Source: Methylophilus sp. TWE2 (GTDB taxonomy: Bacteria; Pseudomonadota; Gammaproteobacteria; Burkholderiales; Methylophilaceae). From it: a DNA stretch of 64,000 nt. The DNA is taken from NCBI RefSeq assembly GCF_001183865.1, contig NZ_CP012020.1, positions 930,001 through 994,000 on the forward strand, in the 5' to 3' direction. Shown here piece after piece: positions 56,417 through 64,000 of the stretch. The translations under genes were made by a program, and so were the position numbers. The notes beneath the pieces are model-generated. The model did no database searches. It was not told where the DNA came from and saw only the letters and a list, made by a program, of their open reading frames with translations. Within the stretch, counting starts at the first letter, position 1; every line of letters starts with the position of its first letter.

Positions 56417-57812
56417 GCTCGAATTTTACCGTGAATTGGCTGCCAATGTGATATCGAGTTGGATGCTCCAGTCCTGGTGTCACAGTGATGCTGGCATTGT
56501 GTTGCTCTGCGATTTCCGCCACTATCGCCAGTCCCAGGCCGCAGCCATTGCCCTGATTCGGGTCCAGGCGATGAAAGCGTTCAAAAATTAATTCTGTTTG
56601 GTCGCTGGGAATGCCTACTCCGCTATCAGTGACTTGTAATAGCAGATGTTGTCCCTCCTGCCAGAGGCGGATTTGTAACAGCCCCTGTTCTGGCGTGTAC
56701 TGGATGGCGTTTTCGAGCAGGTTGTTGAGCATTTCAGACAGCATTAAAGCATCTCCCAGCACTTGATCCTGCTGGGCCTCAATCAGGACTTCCAGCTCCA
56801 GCTGTTTGTCCGCAGCCGGACCTACCCAGCGGGCGCATTCATCATATATCAGGCTGGTTAAAGACACAGGCTTGAAAACGTGCTGGCTGCTGGCAGCGTC
56901 AGTTCTCGCCAGGCTTAACAGGCGTTGGATCAAATGTGATAACCGCGTGGTGCTGCGCAGGATGTAATTCAAAGGTTCTTTCACCGCTTCGGGCGAAGTG
57001 CTTCTCAGCGCGAGTTCGGCTTGGGTTTGCAAGCCAGCGATGGGTGTACGTAACTGGTGAGACGCATCAGCGATAAATTGCTGTTGTTGCTGTATCCCTG
57101 CTTTCACCCGTGATAGCAAGGCATTCATGGCATGTAGCAATGGTTGTAACTCCAGGGGCGAGACAGTGGTGTCCAGGGGGCTTAGGTCTCGGTGAGAGCG
57201 TTGCAGCAAAGACTCCCGCAGATCTTGCATAGGTTTGAGAGCGAAGTGTATTCCCAATTCAATCACGATGGCCGCCAGGATCATCATCAGTATTTGCGGC
57301 AATAGCATTTCTTCTATCATTTCTGCCACCAGGGCATCGCGCTTGCCAGTGGTTTCTGCCATGGTAATCAATATATTCTTTGCATTGATAGCATTGCTTT
57401 CAGGTAGACCGAAAGTGACAGCGCGAATGGCCTCGTTTTTGTAGAAGCTATTGTAATAAACCTGCTGGTTACCACCGGGTGGCCTGCTGGGTGGGGGCAA
57501 ATTGGCTTCACCAAAGACCAGCTTGCCGTCGGGGGCGCTGATACGGATATAAATACGGTCACCCTCGTTATAGCTGAGCAAGTGGCTCGTGACTTCCGGA
57601 ATCTCGATTTTGACCTCATTGTTGGCATCAATGATGACTTCATCGGCCAGGGCGAGTACGGTGCGTAACAAGGCCTGGTCGTAAGCCTGTGTGGCGTAGA
57701 GCAGCGCGCGCGAATAGGACAGGGCAGCAGAGACACCTAGGACCAGCAACATGGTGAGCAACAACCACAGCCTTAGCTGGTTTTTAAGCGAACGGGGTCC
57801 GATGTTGATCAT
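56364..57812 (-). CDS. Two-component sensor histidine kinase (TctE/QseC type)
   Basis: A 482-residue membrane kinase: first helix ~12-35, periplasmic sensor ~36-170, second helix ~175-195, HisKA with ADASHQLRTPIAGLQTQAELAL and HATPase_c with DSGVGIPSDQTELIFERFHR and GLGLAIVAEIAEQHNASI. It lies directly behind the response regulator gene with no intergenic bases. Periplasmic region resembles the DUF2869/TctE style; stimulus unknown. Its 3' end overlaps the DUF455 gene by 53 bp. Confidence 0.93.
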   Translation of the reverse strand: MINIGPRSLKNQLRLWLLLTMLLVLGVSAALSYSRALLYATQAYDQALLRTVLALADEVIIDANNEVKIEIPEVTSHLLSYNEGDRIYIRISAPDGKLVFGEANLPPPSRPPGGNQQVYYNSFYKNEAIRAVTFGLPESNAINAKNILITMAETTGKRDALVAEMIEEMLLPQILMMILAAIVIELGIHFALKPMQDLRESLLQRSHRDLSPLDTTVSPLELQPLLHAMNALLSRVKAGIQQQQQFIADASHQLRTPIAGLQTQAELALRSTSPEAVKEPLNYILRSTTRLSHLIQRLLSLARTDAASSQHVFKPVSLTSLIYDECARWVGPAADKQLELEVLIEAQQDQVLGDALMLSEMLNNLLENAIQYTPEQGLLQIRLWQEGQHLLLQVTDSGVGIPSDQTELIFERFHRLDPNQGNGCGLGLAIVAEIAEQHNASITVTPGLEHPTRYHIGSQFTVKFERDDTLPENPRPKSTDPE

Positions 57813-58490
57813 TTACACGCCGCTATGTGCTGCTTCCAGCATGTAACCGAGCCCGCGGACGGTACGGATATGCGCGCCACTGGGTTCAATTTTTTTTCGT
57901 AAACGGTGTACATATACTTCAATCGCATTGTCGCCCAAGGTTTCATCCCAATTACATAGGGATTCCATGATCTGCTCTTTGGCGATGATTTTTCCCATAC
58001 GCATCATCAAAGTCTCCAGCAGGTTAATTTCACGTGCCGAGAGAGTGATAGGCTGGTCGTTGATGCTGGCCAGTTTATTGGCCACATCCAGTTTCAGGTT
58101 GCCGCATTGCAAGGGAAGATTGTTGCCCAGCTTGCTGCGACGGATCAGTGCACGTACACGTGCTTCAAGCTCCTCAAGGTGAAAGGGCTTGGTCAAAAAA
58201 TCATCGGCCCCCAGGTCGAGTGCCTGTACACGGGTCGCGACATCTTCGCGCGCCGTTAATATCAAGACGGCAATTGGGTTGGCCTGTTGCCGCAAGTGTG
58301 ACAACAGTTGCATGCCATCCATGGTCGGTAGCCCCAGATCCAGGATCACCAGGTCATAGACGTCATCCTGGATGGCCCGCAAAGCCTGTTTGCCATCAGT
58401 CACATGATCCACTGCATACTGAGACTGCCCTAAAGCCCGGACCAGTCCATTTGCAATGACCAAATCATCTTCCACTATTAATAGGCGCAT
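57813..58490 (-). CDS. OmpR-family response regulator (QseB/TctD type)
   Basis: A 225-residue regulator: receiver with Asp51 (DLVILDLGLPTMDG) and KPFHLEEL, then a winged-helix domain (LSAREINLLETLMMRMGKIIAKEQIMESLCNWDETLGDNAIEVYVHRLRKKIEPSGAHIRTVRGLGYML). It is the first gene of the unit with the kinase and is divergent from the small secreted protein gene, with a phased half-site array between them. Confidence 0.95.
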   Translation of the reverse strand: MRLLIVEDDLVIANGLVRALGQSQYAVDHVTDGKQALRAIQDDVYDLVILDLGLPTMDGMQLLSHLRQQANPIAVLILTAREDVATRVQALDLGADDFLTKPFHLEELEARVRALIRRSKLGNNLPLQCGNLKLDVANKLASINDQPITLSAREINLLETLMMRMGKIIAKEQIMESLCNWDETLGDNAIEVYVHRLRKKIEPSGAHIRTVRGLGYMLEAAHSGV

Positions 58491-58552
58491 CGCTGTTACC
58501 TGCTCGTTTCAATGCTGCCAGTTTACCTCAATGTCACCCGGTTTTTCGTGTT

Positions 58553-58590
58553 GTAAGTTTGCTGCAAGAAAGGCGTAAGTTAGCTGTAAG
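58553..58590 (+). promoter_or_regulatory. Four phased GYAAG half-sites, candidate OmpR-type operator
   Basis: GTAAG (58553), GCAAG (58564), GTAAG (58575) and GTAAG (58586) occur at exactly 11-bp intervals; the array is also a 16-bp near-perfect direct repeat (GTAAGTTTGCTGCAAG / GTAAGTTAGCTGTAAG) with 22-bp period. A possible -10, TATTGT, begins at 58601, 10 bp after the last site, the placement typical of OmpR-family activation. It lies between the regulator and the small secreted protein gene. Confidence 0.7.
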
Positions 58591-58683
58591 GGTAGGGGTG
58601 TATTGTGCAATCGTGGGCAGTGAGCCACTGCCGCATGTCAGATGAGCAACAGAGATTGAATGCGCAATCTTTAAGGAGCGATG

Positions 58684-58872
58684 ATGAACAAACAGATATT
58701 GTTATTCATATCGGTATTGATTACTTCAGCCTTGGCAGTTGCAGGGACCAACCCTTCTCCGCACGACCAGTCTGAAATGCAAAAACATATGAAGTTCGCC
58801 AGACACGCTGTCGCGCAGCCAGCGGTCAACACCCAAAAGGAGGTTGACAAAAAAACTGCGCAAACCAAGTAA
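58684..58872 (+). CDS. Small secreted protein divergent from the two-component system
   Basis: A 62-residue protein with a signal peptide (NKQILLFISVLITSALAVAG) and a short mature part rich in Lys, Gln, His and Ala (PHDQSEMQKHMKFARHAVAQP). The RBS AAGGAG is well placed for the ATG at 58684 (6 nt); the ATG at 58681 is also possible. The candidate operator upstream makes it a likely direct target of the adjacent response regulator. No family recognised. Confidence 0.7.
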   Translation: MNKQILLFISVLITSALAVAGTNPSPHDQSEMQKHMKFARHAVAQPAVNTQKEVDKKTAQTK

Positions 58873-58880
58873 CTGTGAAG

Positions 58881-58921
58881 TTGCCTTAGCACGCTGAATT
58901 CCCTGCAGCGTGTTGAGGCAA
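58881..58921 (+). other. Large hairpin after the small secreted protein gene
   Basis: TTGCCTTAGCACGCTG (58881-58896) pairs with CAGCGTGTTGAGGCAA (58906-58921), 16 bp with two G-U pairs and one mismatch. It directly follows the stop and precedes a second, true terminator hairpin; it could protect the mRNA 3' end. Confidence 0.55.
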
Positions 58922-58950
58922 TCAGCAGTTTCGTGTGTATCCTCTCACTT

Positions 58951-58976
58951 AACCACGCGCAAGCGTGGTTTTTTTT
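58951..58976 (+). terminator. Strong rho-independent terminator
   Basis: Stem AACCACGC / GCGTGGTT with tetraloop GCAA and a T8 run. It ends the transcript of the small secreted protein gene and faces the end of the NHL-repeat gene. Confidence 0.92.
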
Positions 58977-58996
58977 ACCTGTCGTTTGGGGTGCAA

Positions 58997-59881
58997 TTAA
59001 CGCAAGTCGATAATATCGAGCTTGCCCGCTTTCATATCTGGTACCAGCAAATGATGGTCATCTTGCGTCAGGGCAATATCGGCTGCAGATTGATAGCCCT
59101 CTTTTATCAACGTGACTTTGTGCTGCGTATCGACACGGAATACTTTGCCATTCTTCCAGTCACTGATATAGATATTGCCATTGGCCTGTTTGACAATGCC
59201 GTCTGAGCCACCAAACCCACTCGCTATTTCGTGCAGCTGTTTAGTCAACTGGTTGTAGTTGTAAAGCACGCCCGAGCTGAAGTCGACCAATAACAGCTGT
59301 TCACCTTTAGCATCCGCCAGCAGGCCATTGGGGGCCAGGATGCGCGCATCAATATTGCCATCCAGTAACAGGCTTAATGTGCGTTGAGGCGTCACTTTGT
59401 AAATCGCACCGCCTTTGCCTGAGCCTAAAATATCGCCACTGTCACTGATATAAAGATTGCCATTGGCATCTGCGCTCAAATCATTTAAAAATTGCGGGAC
59501 TTTTGGGAAGTCAGTGGCTGCCAGAAACACTTCGGCACTGGCTGCTGGCTGATTCAAGGCCATGCGCAACACGCGTGATTTATCAGCAATATACAAATCG
59601 TTGCCGATGATCACTAAACCTTTTGGGTCATCTAGTCCCTTGACCAGCACAGAGATTTTTCCATGATCAATGACGCGAATCTGGCCATCGCCATCCTGGC
59701 CAAATCCATTGATTTCTGACACATAAATTTTACCATTTGCCGCTTGTACCACAGATTCCGGTGTCAATAAGCCGCTAAGTGGTTCCGGGCCTTGTGCCTG
59801 ACTGTGGCCAGCGAACATCATGAACAAAGCCGCTAGTGCGGAAGAAAGCATTGTATGGCGCTGATGAGCGTTAAACAACAT
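58997..59881 (-). CDS. Secreted NHL/SMP-30-type beta-propeller protein
   Basis: A 294-residue exported protein with signal peptide (HTMLSSALAALFMMFAGHSQAQG) followed by repeated propeller blades such as VVQAANGKIYVSEINGFGQDGDGQIRVID and SDGIVKQANGNIYISDWKNGKVFRVD. The start at 59881 has RBS AGGAGTG. It is the last gene of the cytochrome/FccB operon, 8 bp after the preceding gene. Enzymatic role not evident; lactonase-like or binding role possible. Confidence 0.82.
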   Translation of the reverse strand: MLFNAHQRHTMLSSALAALFMMFAGHSQAQGPEPLSGLLTPESVVQAANGKIYVSEINGFGQDGDGQIRVIDHGKISVLVKGLDDPKGLVIIGNDLYIADKSRVLRMALNQPAASAEVFLAATDFPKVPQFLNDLSADANGNLYISDSGDILGSGKGGAIYKVTPQRTLSLLLDGNIDARILAPNGLLADAKGEQLLLVDFSSGVLYNYNQLTKQLHEIASGFGGSDGIVKQANGNIYISDWKNGKVFRVDTQHKVTLIKEGYQSAADIALTQDDHHLLVPDMKAGKLDIIDLR

Positions 59882-59889
59882 AAACACTC

Positions 59890-60474
59890 CTAGAAAAAGG
59901 CTTTCGGTTGAGACAGTGTATTGATACTGTTGCATAAGGCCTGGTAAGTTTGTACAGGTGCTTGTTCGACCGATTGCTGGAAGACCGGGCTTTTTTGCAA
60001 CTGTTGGATCACCTGGTCAAACGCCTGCTGGTAAGATTGATGGGCCGAATGCTCGACATTGAATGTGAGCCAGCCACGGGATTGGCCTTCACCTTTTACC
60101 GTCATCAGTGGTTTGCCCAAGGCACTGTCCGCGCCGGGCGTGTTATATACTTTGGCGGTGATTTCGCTGTAAAAAACGCCTGTTTGCGGATTGTAGAACA
60201 TGTTGGGTTCAATCACGACCAGCGCCTGACCTTTGGCTTCTGCCTCGCAACTAGAGGTTGCAAAGTTTTGTGCCTGAAAGCTGCTTAGCCCAGTATTTTC
60301 TGCTGCTTCAGCACGGTTATGCCAATAGTTGATATAAGGGTGTAGCAGTCGTACTGGATGCTGGTAAAAAGCTTCTGGCACCTGTATCACCAGGGAGGGT
60401 TGCGTACCAGCCTGGCTCATACTCATCCAGCCCAGGCAAAGCACGCTGCTGATCGATAATAAAATACGTTTCAT
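59890..60474 (-). CDS. Secreted hypothetical protein of the redox operon
   Basis: A 194-residue protein with a signal peptide (KRILLSISSVLCLGWMSMSQAG). The mature part has two Cys (SSCEAEAKG, QALCNSINT) that could form a disulfide, and segments LVVIEPNMFYNPQTGVFYSEITAKVYN. No heme or metal motif. I recognise no family. It sits between the PQQ-type dehydrogenase and NHL genes. Confidence 0.75.
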   Translation of the reverse strand: MKRILLSISSVLCLGWMSMSQAGTQPSLVIQVPEAFYQHPVRLLHPYINYWHNRAEAAENTGLSSFQAQNFATSSCEAEAKGQALVVIEPNMFYNPQTGVFYSEITAKVYNTPGADSALGKPLMTVKGEGQSRGWLTFNVEHSAHQSYQQAFDQVIQQLQKSPVFQQSVEQAPVQTYQALCNSINTLSQPKAFF

Positions 60475-60511
60475 TATTTGCTCCTGAAATATCTCATTGC
60501 CATCAAGGCTA

Positions 60512-61726
60512 TTATTGGGTACTGCGTATCCGGTAAATCCAGCCTGTCAGATCGTCGGAAACATATAGCCAGCCATCGGCACCGACAATCACGTCTACTG
60601 GACGTCCCCAGGCTTGTTTTCCTTCTAGCCAGCCACTCACTAATGGGACGGCTGTAACTGGCTGTTGGTTCCTGAATTGTACACGTAGCAAGGCGTAGCC
60701 GCTGGGTTGTTTGCGGTTCCAGGAGCCATGCAGTGCGATGACGGCATCCTGTTGCATGTCTGCTGGCAAGCGGCTTTTAGCCAGAAAGGTGATGCCGATG
60801 GGCGTACTATGCGCGGGCAAGGTCAGCGCAGGTGCCTGCGCTTGCTGGCAAATATCCGGTTCTCCGGTAAAGTTGGGGTCCTGGAAGAGTTGTCCGGGCC
60901 GGTCTGGGAGCCCCCAGCAATAGGGCCAGCCATAGTGTTTTCCAGCCTCGATTTTATTCAGGTGTTCCGGCGGCAGGTCATCATGAATGCTGCCATTTTT
61001 AGCAGCGCTTCGATTATCTGCGCCATTATTGGTGGCGAACATATCGCCTGTGTCGGGATGCCAGATAAAGCCTTGACTGTTACGTAATCCGGTGGCCCAA
61101 ATAGCGCTCTGTGCGTGGCGGCCAACGGTAAGCAATGCGCCAGCAGGGCGACCGTCTGCACTATAACGCAATAGGGTGCCGCGCACAGGATTATCCTCTA
61201 CACAGACATTACAGCTAGAGCCAACATTGATGAAAATATAGCCATCCGGCGAGACTTTGACTGTTTTCAGGCTATGCCCACCACTGGGCAGGTTGCGGAT
61301 AAACGGTTGTGGCGCTGCCCAGCCCTCTCCCTGCCTGGCCAGTTTAACCACACCGGTTTGTTCGGCCACCAGCAGGTCTTCTCCAAGTAATGCCAGTCCG
61401 TGGGGCGCGTTCAGGCCTTGTGCAATGATCTCTGCCTTGCCTTCCTCGTCAAGGCGCAAAACGCGGCCGGTATCTGACAGGCTCACGAGTAATCTTCCGT
61501 GAGCATCCAGTGCCAGCATGCGAGGAGAGCCCCAGTGGCTGACATCGCTGAAACGTTCAATTCTGAGTCCGGCAGGTACTTCCAGCTTTGCCAGGGCTGT
61601 ATTGACTTCCTGCGTTTGCGCCATCGCATAATGCAAGCCAATCGCCATACACAAGCCTGCCAGCCCGATGAATAAAAACCGGGAAACTTTGCTGACGGCA
61701 GAGATCTGGATGCGCGCCGCGGTCAT
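60512..61726 (-). CDS. PQQ-dependent sugar dehydrogenase-like protein (sorbosone dehydrogenase type)
   Basis: A 404-residue periplasmic propeller enzyme of the soluble GDH/sorbosone dehydrogenase family, anchored or exported by its N-terminal helix (FLFIGLAGLCMAIGLHYAMAQ). Hallmarks are INVGSSCNVCVEDNPVRGTLLRYSADG, WATGLRNSQGFIWHPDTGDMFATNNGADN, HYGWPYCWG and IALHGSWNRKQPSGY. It overlaps the flavoprotein gene by 4 bp. Its substrate is unknown; electrons would go to the c-type cytochrome of the operon (inference). Confidence 0.88.
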   Translation of the reverse strand: MTAARIQISAVSKVSRFLFIGLAGLCMAIGLHYAMAQTQEVNTALAKLEVPAGLRIERFSDVSHWGSPRMLALDAHGRLLVSLSDTGRVLRLDEEGKAEIIAQGLNAPHGLALLGEDLLVAEQTGVVKLARQGEGWAAPQPFIRNLPSGGHSLKTVKVSPDGYIFINVGSSCNVCVEDNPVRGTLLRYSADGRPAGALLTVGRHAQSAIWATGLRNSQGFIWHPDTGDMFATNNGADNRSAAKNGSIHDDLPPEHLNKIEAGKHYGWPYCWGLPDRPGQLFQDPNFTGEPDICQQAQAPALTLPAHSTPIGITFLAKSRLPADMQQDAVIALHGSWNRKQPSGYALLRVQFRNQQPVTAVPLVSGWLEGKQAWGRPVDVIVGADGWLYVSDDLTGWIYRIRSTQ

Positions 61727-63012
61727 GTCAGTGTCTCCGCCCAGATATTTTGTGCCCAGGCCTGTGCATATTCACCTTCCTGCAGCGAGGCTTTGGCAGA
61801 CACACCACCGCCTTCAGCCGAGACCATGAATTTTTTGGCCGGATCGTAGCGGTATACATTGGCCACATGCATGGCTTGTTGGTCATCGACAAAGCTGTAA
61901 CAAGTATTGGCAAACACGGGCAACAGGTTAGGGCCGTGACCGGATTGGAGATCAATGATGGCTGCTGCGCATACTTTCGCATGCGAGGTTGCCATATGGG
62001 CAGACTTCGGTAACCCTGCCGAAATGCTGTCCCCGATAATATGCACATCTGGTTGCAGAGTGGATGCATAGGTCACAAAGTCAACTTCGCACCAGCGGTT
62101 ATCGACATTATTAAGCCCGGCCACTTGCGCTACTTTGCCCGCCAACTGTGGTGGGATCACATTGAGAACATCGGCCTTGACTGTTTCAAAGTCGGTTTTG
62201 ATGGTTTTGCTGCTGGTGTCGAGTTGTAAAATCTCGCTGTTGTTATGGTATTCAATCATGCCCTGATAAGCCCCATTAAAACTTTGCAGGAATAGTCCTT
62301 TTTTCGAGACAATATCGGCGTTCGCATCCAGGATAATCACTTTGCTGCGCGGTTTGCGTTGCTTGAAGTAATGTGCCACTTGGCAGGCACGTTCATAAGG
62401 ACCAGGCGGGCAGCGGTAAGCGCCACTGGGGACGGTCATGACAAACACGCCACCATCCGGCATGCTTTCCAGTTGCTGCCGCAATTGCAAGGTTTGCTTC
62501 CCTGCTTTCCAGGCATGCGGGATATTCTCTACAGGGGCAGGCATCCCGGGAATCTTGCTGTAGTTGAAATCAACACCGGGCGCCAGTACTAGCCGGTCAT
62601 AGCTGAGGCTACCCCGCGTGAGTGTGACCTGCTTGTTCGCCATGTCGACGGCCATCACGCTATCCCGTATCCAGTGCAGATCATGCTGCTTGCGCGCGAT
62701 GTCATAGCTGAAGCTCAGCTGGTCCAAGGTGCGGCTACCACCCAGCACCAGATTGCTTTGCGGGCAGGAGATAAATTGCGGATTGGGTTCAATAAGGGTG
62801 ACTTTGAGGTTGCCCATACTCCACTCGCGCAGGTATTTGGCTGCGGTCAGACCGGCAAATCCTGCGCCGACCACCACCACGTGGCCCAAAGGCGGTTTGC
62901 TGGCACGTGCAAAAGCTGGCAAACCATAAAAAGCGAGTCCGCCATAAATGACTGAACGTACGAATGTCCTGCGAGCAGGAACAGGCTGTCCGGTGATCTT
63001 CTGCATCGCCAT
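61723..63012 (-). CDS. FccB-type flavocytochrome c sulfide dehydrogenase flavoprotein
   Basis: A 429-residue periplasmic flavoprotein. A twin-arginine signal (ARRTFVRSVIYGG) precedes the FAD motif VVVGAGFAGLTAAKYLREW. Redox-active Cys are seen in RCPPGPYERACQ and NTCYSFVDD, as in FccB where they form the sulfide-oxidising disulfide. The next gene upstream encodes a cytochrome c, overlapping by one base, as in FccAB. Sulfide or a related thiol is the probable electron donor (inference). Confidence 0.9.
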   Translation of the reverse strand: MAMQKITGQPVPARRTFVRSVIYGGLAFYGLPAFARASKPPLGHVVVVGAGFAGLTAAKYLREWSMGNLKVTLIEPNPQFISCPQSNLVLGGSRTLDQLSFSYDIARKQHDLHWIRDSVMAVDMANKQVTLTRGSLSYDRLVLAPGVDFNYSKIPGMPAPVENIPHAWKAGKQTLQLRQQLESMPDGGVFVMTVPSGAYRCPPGPYERACQVAHYFKQRKPRSKVIILDANADIVSKKGLFLQSFNGAYQGMIEYHNNSEILQLDTSSKTIKTDFETVKADVLNVIPPQLAGKVAQVAGLNNVDNRWCEVDFVTYASTLQPDVHIIGDSISAGLPKSAHMATSHAKVCAAAIIDLQSGHGPNLLPVFANTCYSFVDDQQAMHVANVYRYDPAKKFMVSAEGGGVSAKASLQEGEYAQAWAQNIWAETLT

Positions 63013-63368
63013 TATTGTGCTCCCAGAAATGATTGGTGCGGCAAAGGTTGCGGTGTTTGCCTAGGTTGCTGCGCAAAAAAGGCCGCCAGTGCAGTGATTT
63101 CCTCTGTGGTCAAACCTTTGGCGTGATGATGCATCACAGTCGCGCTGACAGAGCCATCTTTAAAGCCCTGCATGCGCTGGATAAAATATTGCTGGTTGAG
63201 CGCAGCCAGCGTCGGGGTGCCACCCAGGCTATTGCCATTGGGGCCATGGCACGCAGCACAAGAGGCTGCCAGGGTGCGGATGCTGGTCATGGCAAGCTCT
63301 TCTGCCTGTGCCGGGAACATGGCCAAGGTAAAACAAACCCATACAAGTGTGACAGTGAAACGTTGCAT
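63012..63368 (-). CDS. Periplasmic c-type cytochrome (FccA-like)
   Basis: A 118-residue protein with signal peptide (QRFTVTLVWVCFTLAMFPAQAEE), one heme motif CAACHG (residues ~37-42), axial Met likely in HRMQGFKDGS or ATVMHHHAKGL, and the end helix LAAFFAQQP. It is the first gene of a five-gene operon and should accept electrons from the FccB-type partner. Confidence 0.92.
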   Translation of the reverse strand: MQRFTVTLVWVCFTLAMFPAQAEELAMTSIRTLAASCAACHGPNGNSLGGTPTLAALNQQYFIQRMQGFKDGSVSATVMHHHAKGLTTEEITALAAFFAQQPRQTPQPLPHQSFLGAQ

Positions 63369-63465
63369 GCTTCCCCCAGATGATTGTTTGAGATGTCACA
63401 TTATTCTAAACAGATGGCAGTGGCGTGCGTGACTATGGTTACATTGATCACGGCAAATTAAAAGA

Positions 63466-63496
63466 AAAACGGCCATGAATCTCATGACCGTTTTGC
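63466..63496 (-). terminator. Terminator after the terminal ankyrin gene
   Basis: On the minus strand AAAACGGTCATGA / TCATGGCCGTTTT forms a stem with loop GAT and is followed by TCTTTT. It separates the ankyrin gene from the redox operon. Confidence 0.8.
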
Positions 63497-63523
63497 ATTG
63501 ACATCGCTATTACTCACAAGCGA

Positions 63524-64000
63524 TTAAAAGCATTTTTCTTCCTGGCAACCATCATTCTTGGTACCCAGTTGTGTCAGTAAATCTACCATTTTCTGATTGC
63601 CTTCCTCTTTGAAGTAACGCACCAGAGAAACATCGCCTTTAAGTTTGACGTTCACATCGGCGCCTACTGAAGCCAGGTATTTCATGGTTTCGGTGTCGCC
63701 GATAAAGGCGGACATGTGGAAAGCGGTATTGTGACTGGCTGGGTGTACGTAGTTCAGGTCAGCACCTTTGGAAACCAGATATTTCACCACGTCAATCTTT
63801 CCCTTAGAGGCTGCCATTTGTAGCGGTTCCCAGGCAAAGAATTTTTGTTTGACCAGGCTAGGATCGGCCTCGACAAATTTTTTAACCACTTTCACGTTGC
63901 CACCGGTAAGGGCCTCGGTAAACTCCATATATTCCTCATCGGACAATGCAAATGCCTGCAAGGCAAATGACAGTGAGAACAAGGCCACTAAAAACTTAAC
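63524..64000 (-). CDS. Secreted ankyrin-repeat protein (5' end cut off by window)
   Basis: The frame stays open to the edge of the window (...VKFLVALFSLSFALQAFALSDEEY), so the start codon lies beyond it; a GTG at 63988 is inside a signal peptide and unlikely to be the start. The ~154 visible residues contain about three ankyrin units (PLQMAASKGKIDVVKYLVSKGADLNYVH, TAFHMSAFIGDTETMKYLASVGADVNVK) and end in DGCQEEKCF. A second secreted ankyrin protein occurs at 41169-42224. Role unknown. Confidence 0.85.
   Translation of the reverse strand, partial: VKFLVALFSLSFALQAFALSDEEYMEFTEALTGGNVKVVKKFVEADPSLVKQKFFAWEPLQMAASKGKIDVVKYLVSKGADLNYVHPASHNTAFHMSAFIGDTETMKYLASVGADVNVKLKGDVSLVRYFKEEGNQKMVDLLTQLGTKNDGCQEEKCF

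Overview
The window is a continuous, gene-dense bacterial chromosome segment. Gene content and order point to a betaproteobacterium of the Nitrosomonadales, most likely a methylotroph of the Methylophilaceae (Methylophilus/Methylovorus/Methylotenera type). The supporting signs are: an ETF and ETF-ubiquinone oxidoreductase module with a ferredoxin-NADP reductase; conserved betaproteobacterial blocks (ftsY-ftsE-ftsX beside an M16 peptidase pair, rsmD-coaD-yfhL ferredoxin, and lolCE-lolD-comEC-exbB-exbD-msbA-lpxK-Trm112-kdsB); a PEP-CTERM protein; a PQQ-type sugar dehydrogenase; and dispersed palindromic repeats of betaproteobacterial style. The family assignment is an inference; no 16S gene or methanol dehydrogenase is present to confirm it.

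Layout. 1-2.1 kb: tail of a urease cluster (ureF truncated at the window edge, ureG, ureJ). 2.1-8.0 kb: a leucine-rich-repeat protein kinase, then a very large NCS1-transporter/histidine-kinase/receiver fusion with a LuxR-type response regulator overlapping it by 4 bp. 8-10.4 kb: a secreted TPR protein and a DHA2-type efflux pump preceded by a long hairpin. 10.5-15.8 kb: electron-transfer module fpr / etfA-etfB / divergent LysR regulator / ETF-QO. 15.8-16.8 kb: a gene-free island holding two inverted copies of a structured repeat. 16.8-25 kb: cell division (ftsX, ftsE, ftsY), M16 peptidase pair, rsmD, coaD, ferredoxin, glyoxalase. 25-28.5 kb: ppc and csbD. 28.6-38 kb: LolC/LolD, a comEC gene interrupted by an in-frame amber codon, ExbB/ExbD, MsbA, LpxK, Trm112, KdsB. 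38-45 kb: PEP-CTERM protein, DUF486 protein, PII protein, NadE, secreted ankyrin protein, SucD/SucC, a membrane cytochrome c. 45-49 kb: SerB, cold-shock protein, a second-type IF-1, GroEL/GroES with a sigma-32 promoter. 49-54.6 kb: LysR regulator diverging from a small gene plus dabB-dabA, the DAB inorganic-carbon uptake system. 54.6-58.9 kb: EAL phosphodiesterase, ferritin-like DUF455 protein, a TctE/QseC-type two-component system and a divergent small secreted protein with a four-half-site operator array. 59-63.4 kb: a compact five-gene operon (cytochrome c, flavocytochrome-c-type sulfide dehydrogenase, PQQ-type dehydrogenase, unknown secreted protein, NHL-repeat protein). 63.5 kb to the end: a secreted ankyrin protein truncated by the window edge.

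How the parts may work together. DabAB would raise internal bicarbonate, which is the substrate of the PEP carboxylase encoded at 25 kb; this link is inferred. ETF plus ETF-QO carries electrons from flavin dehydrogenases into the quinone pool. The cytochrome c/FccB/PQQ dehydrogenase operon looks like a periplasmic oxidation system feeding the c-type cytochrome pool. The most unusual items are the transporter-kinase fusion beside urease, the five-gene periplasmic redox operon, the phased operator upstream of the small secreted protein, the amber-split comEC, and the inverted repeat island.
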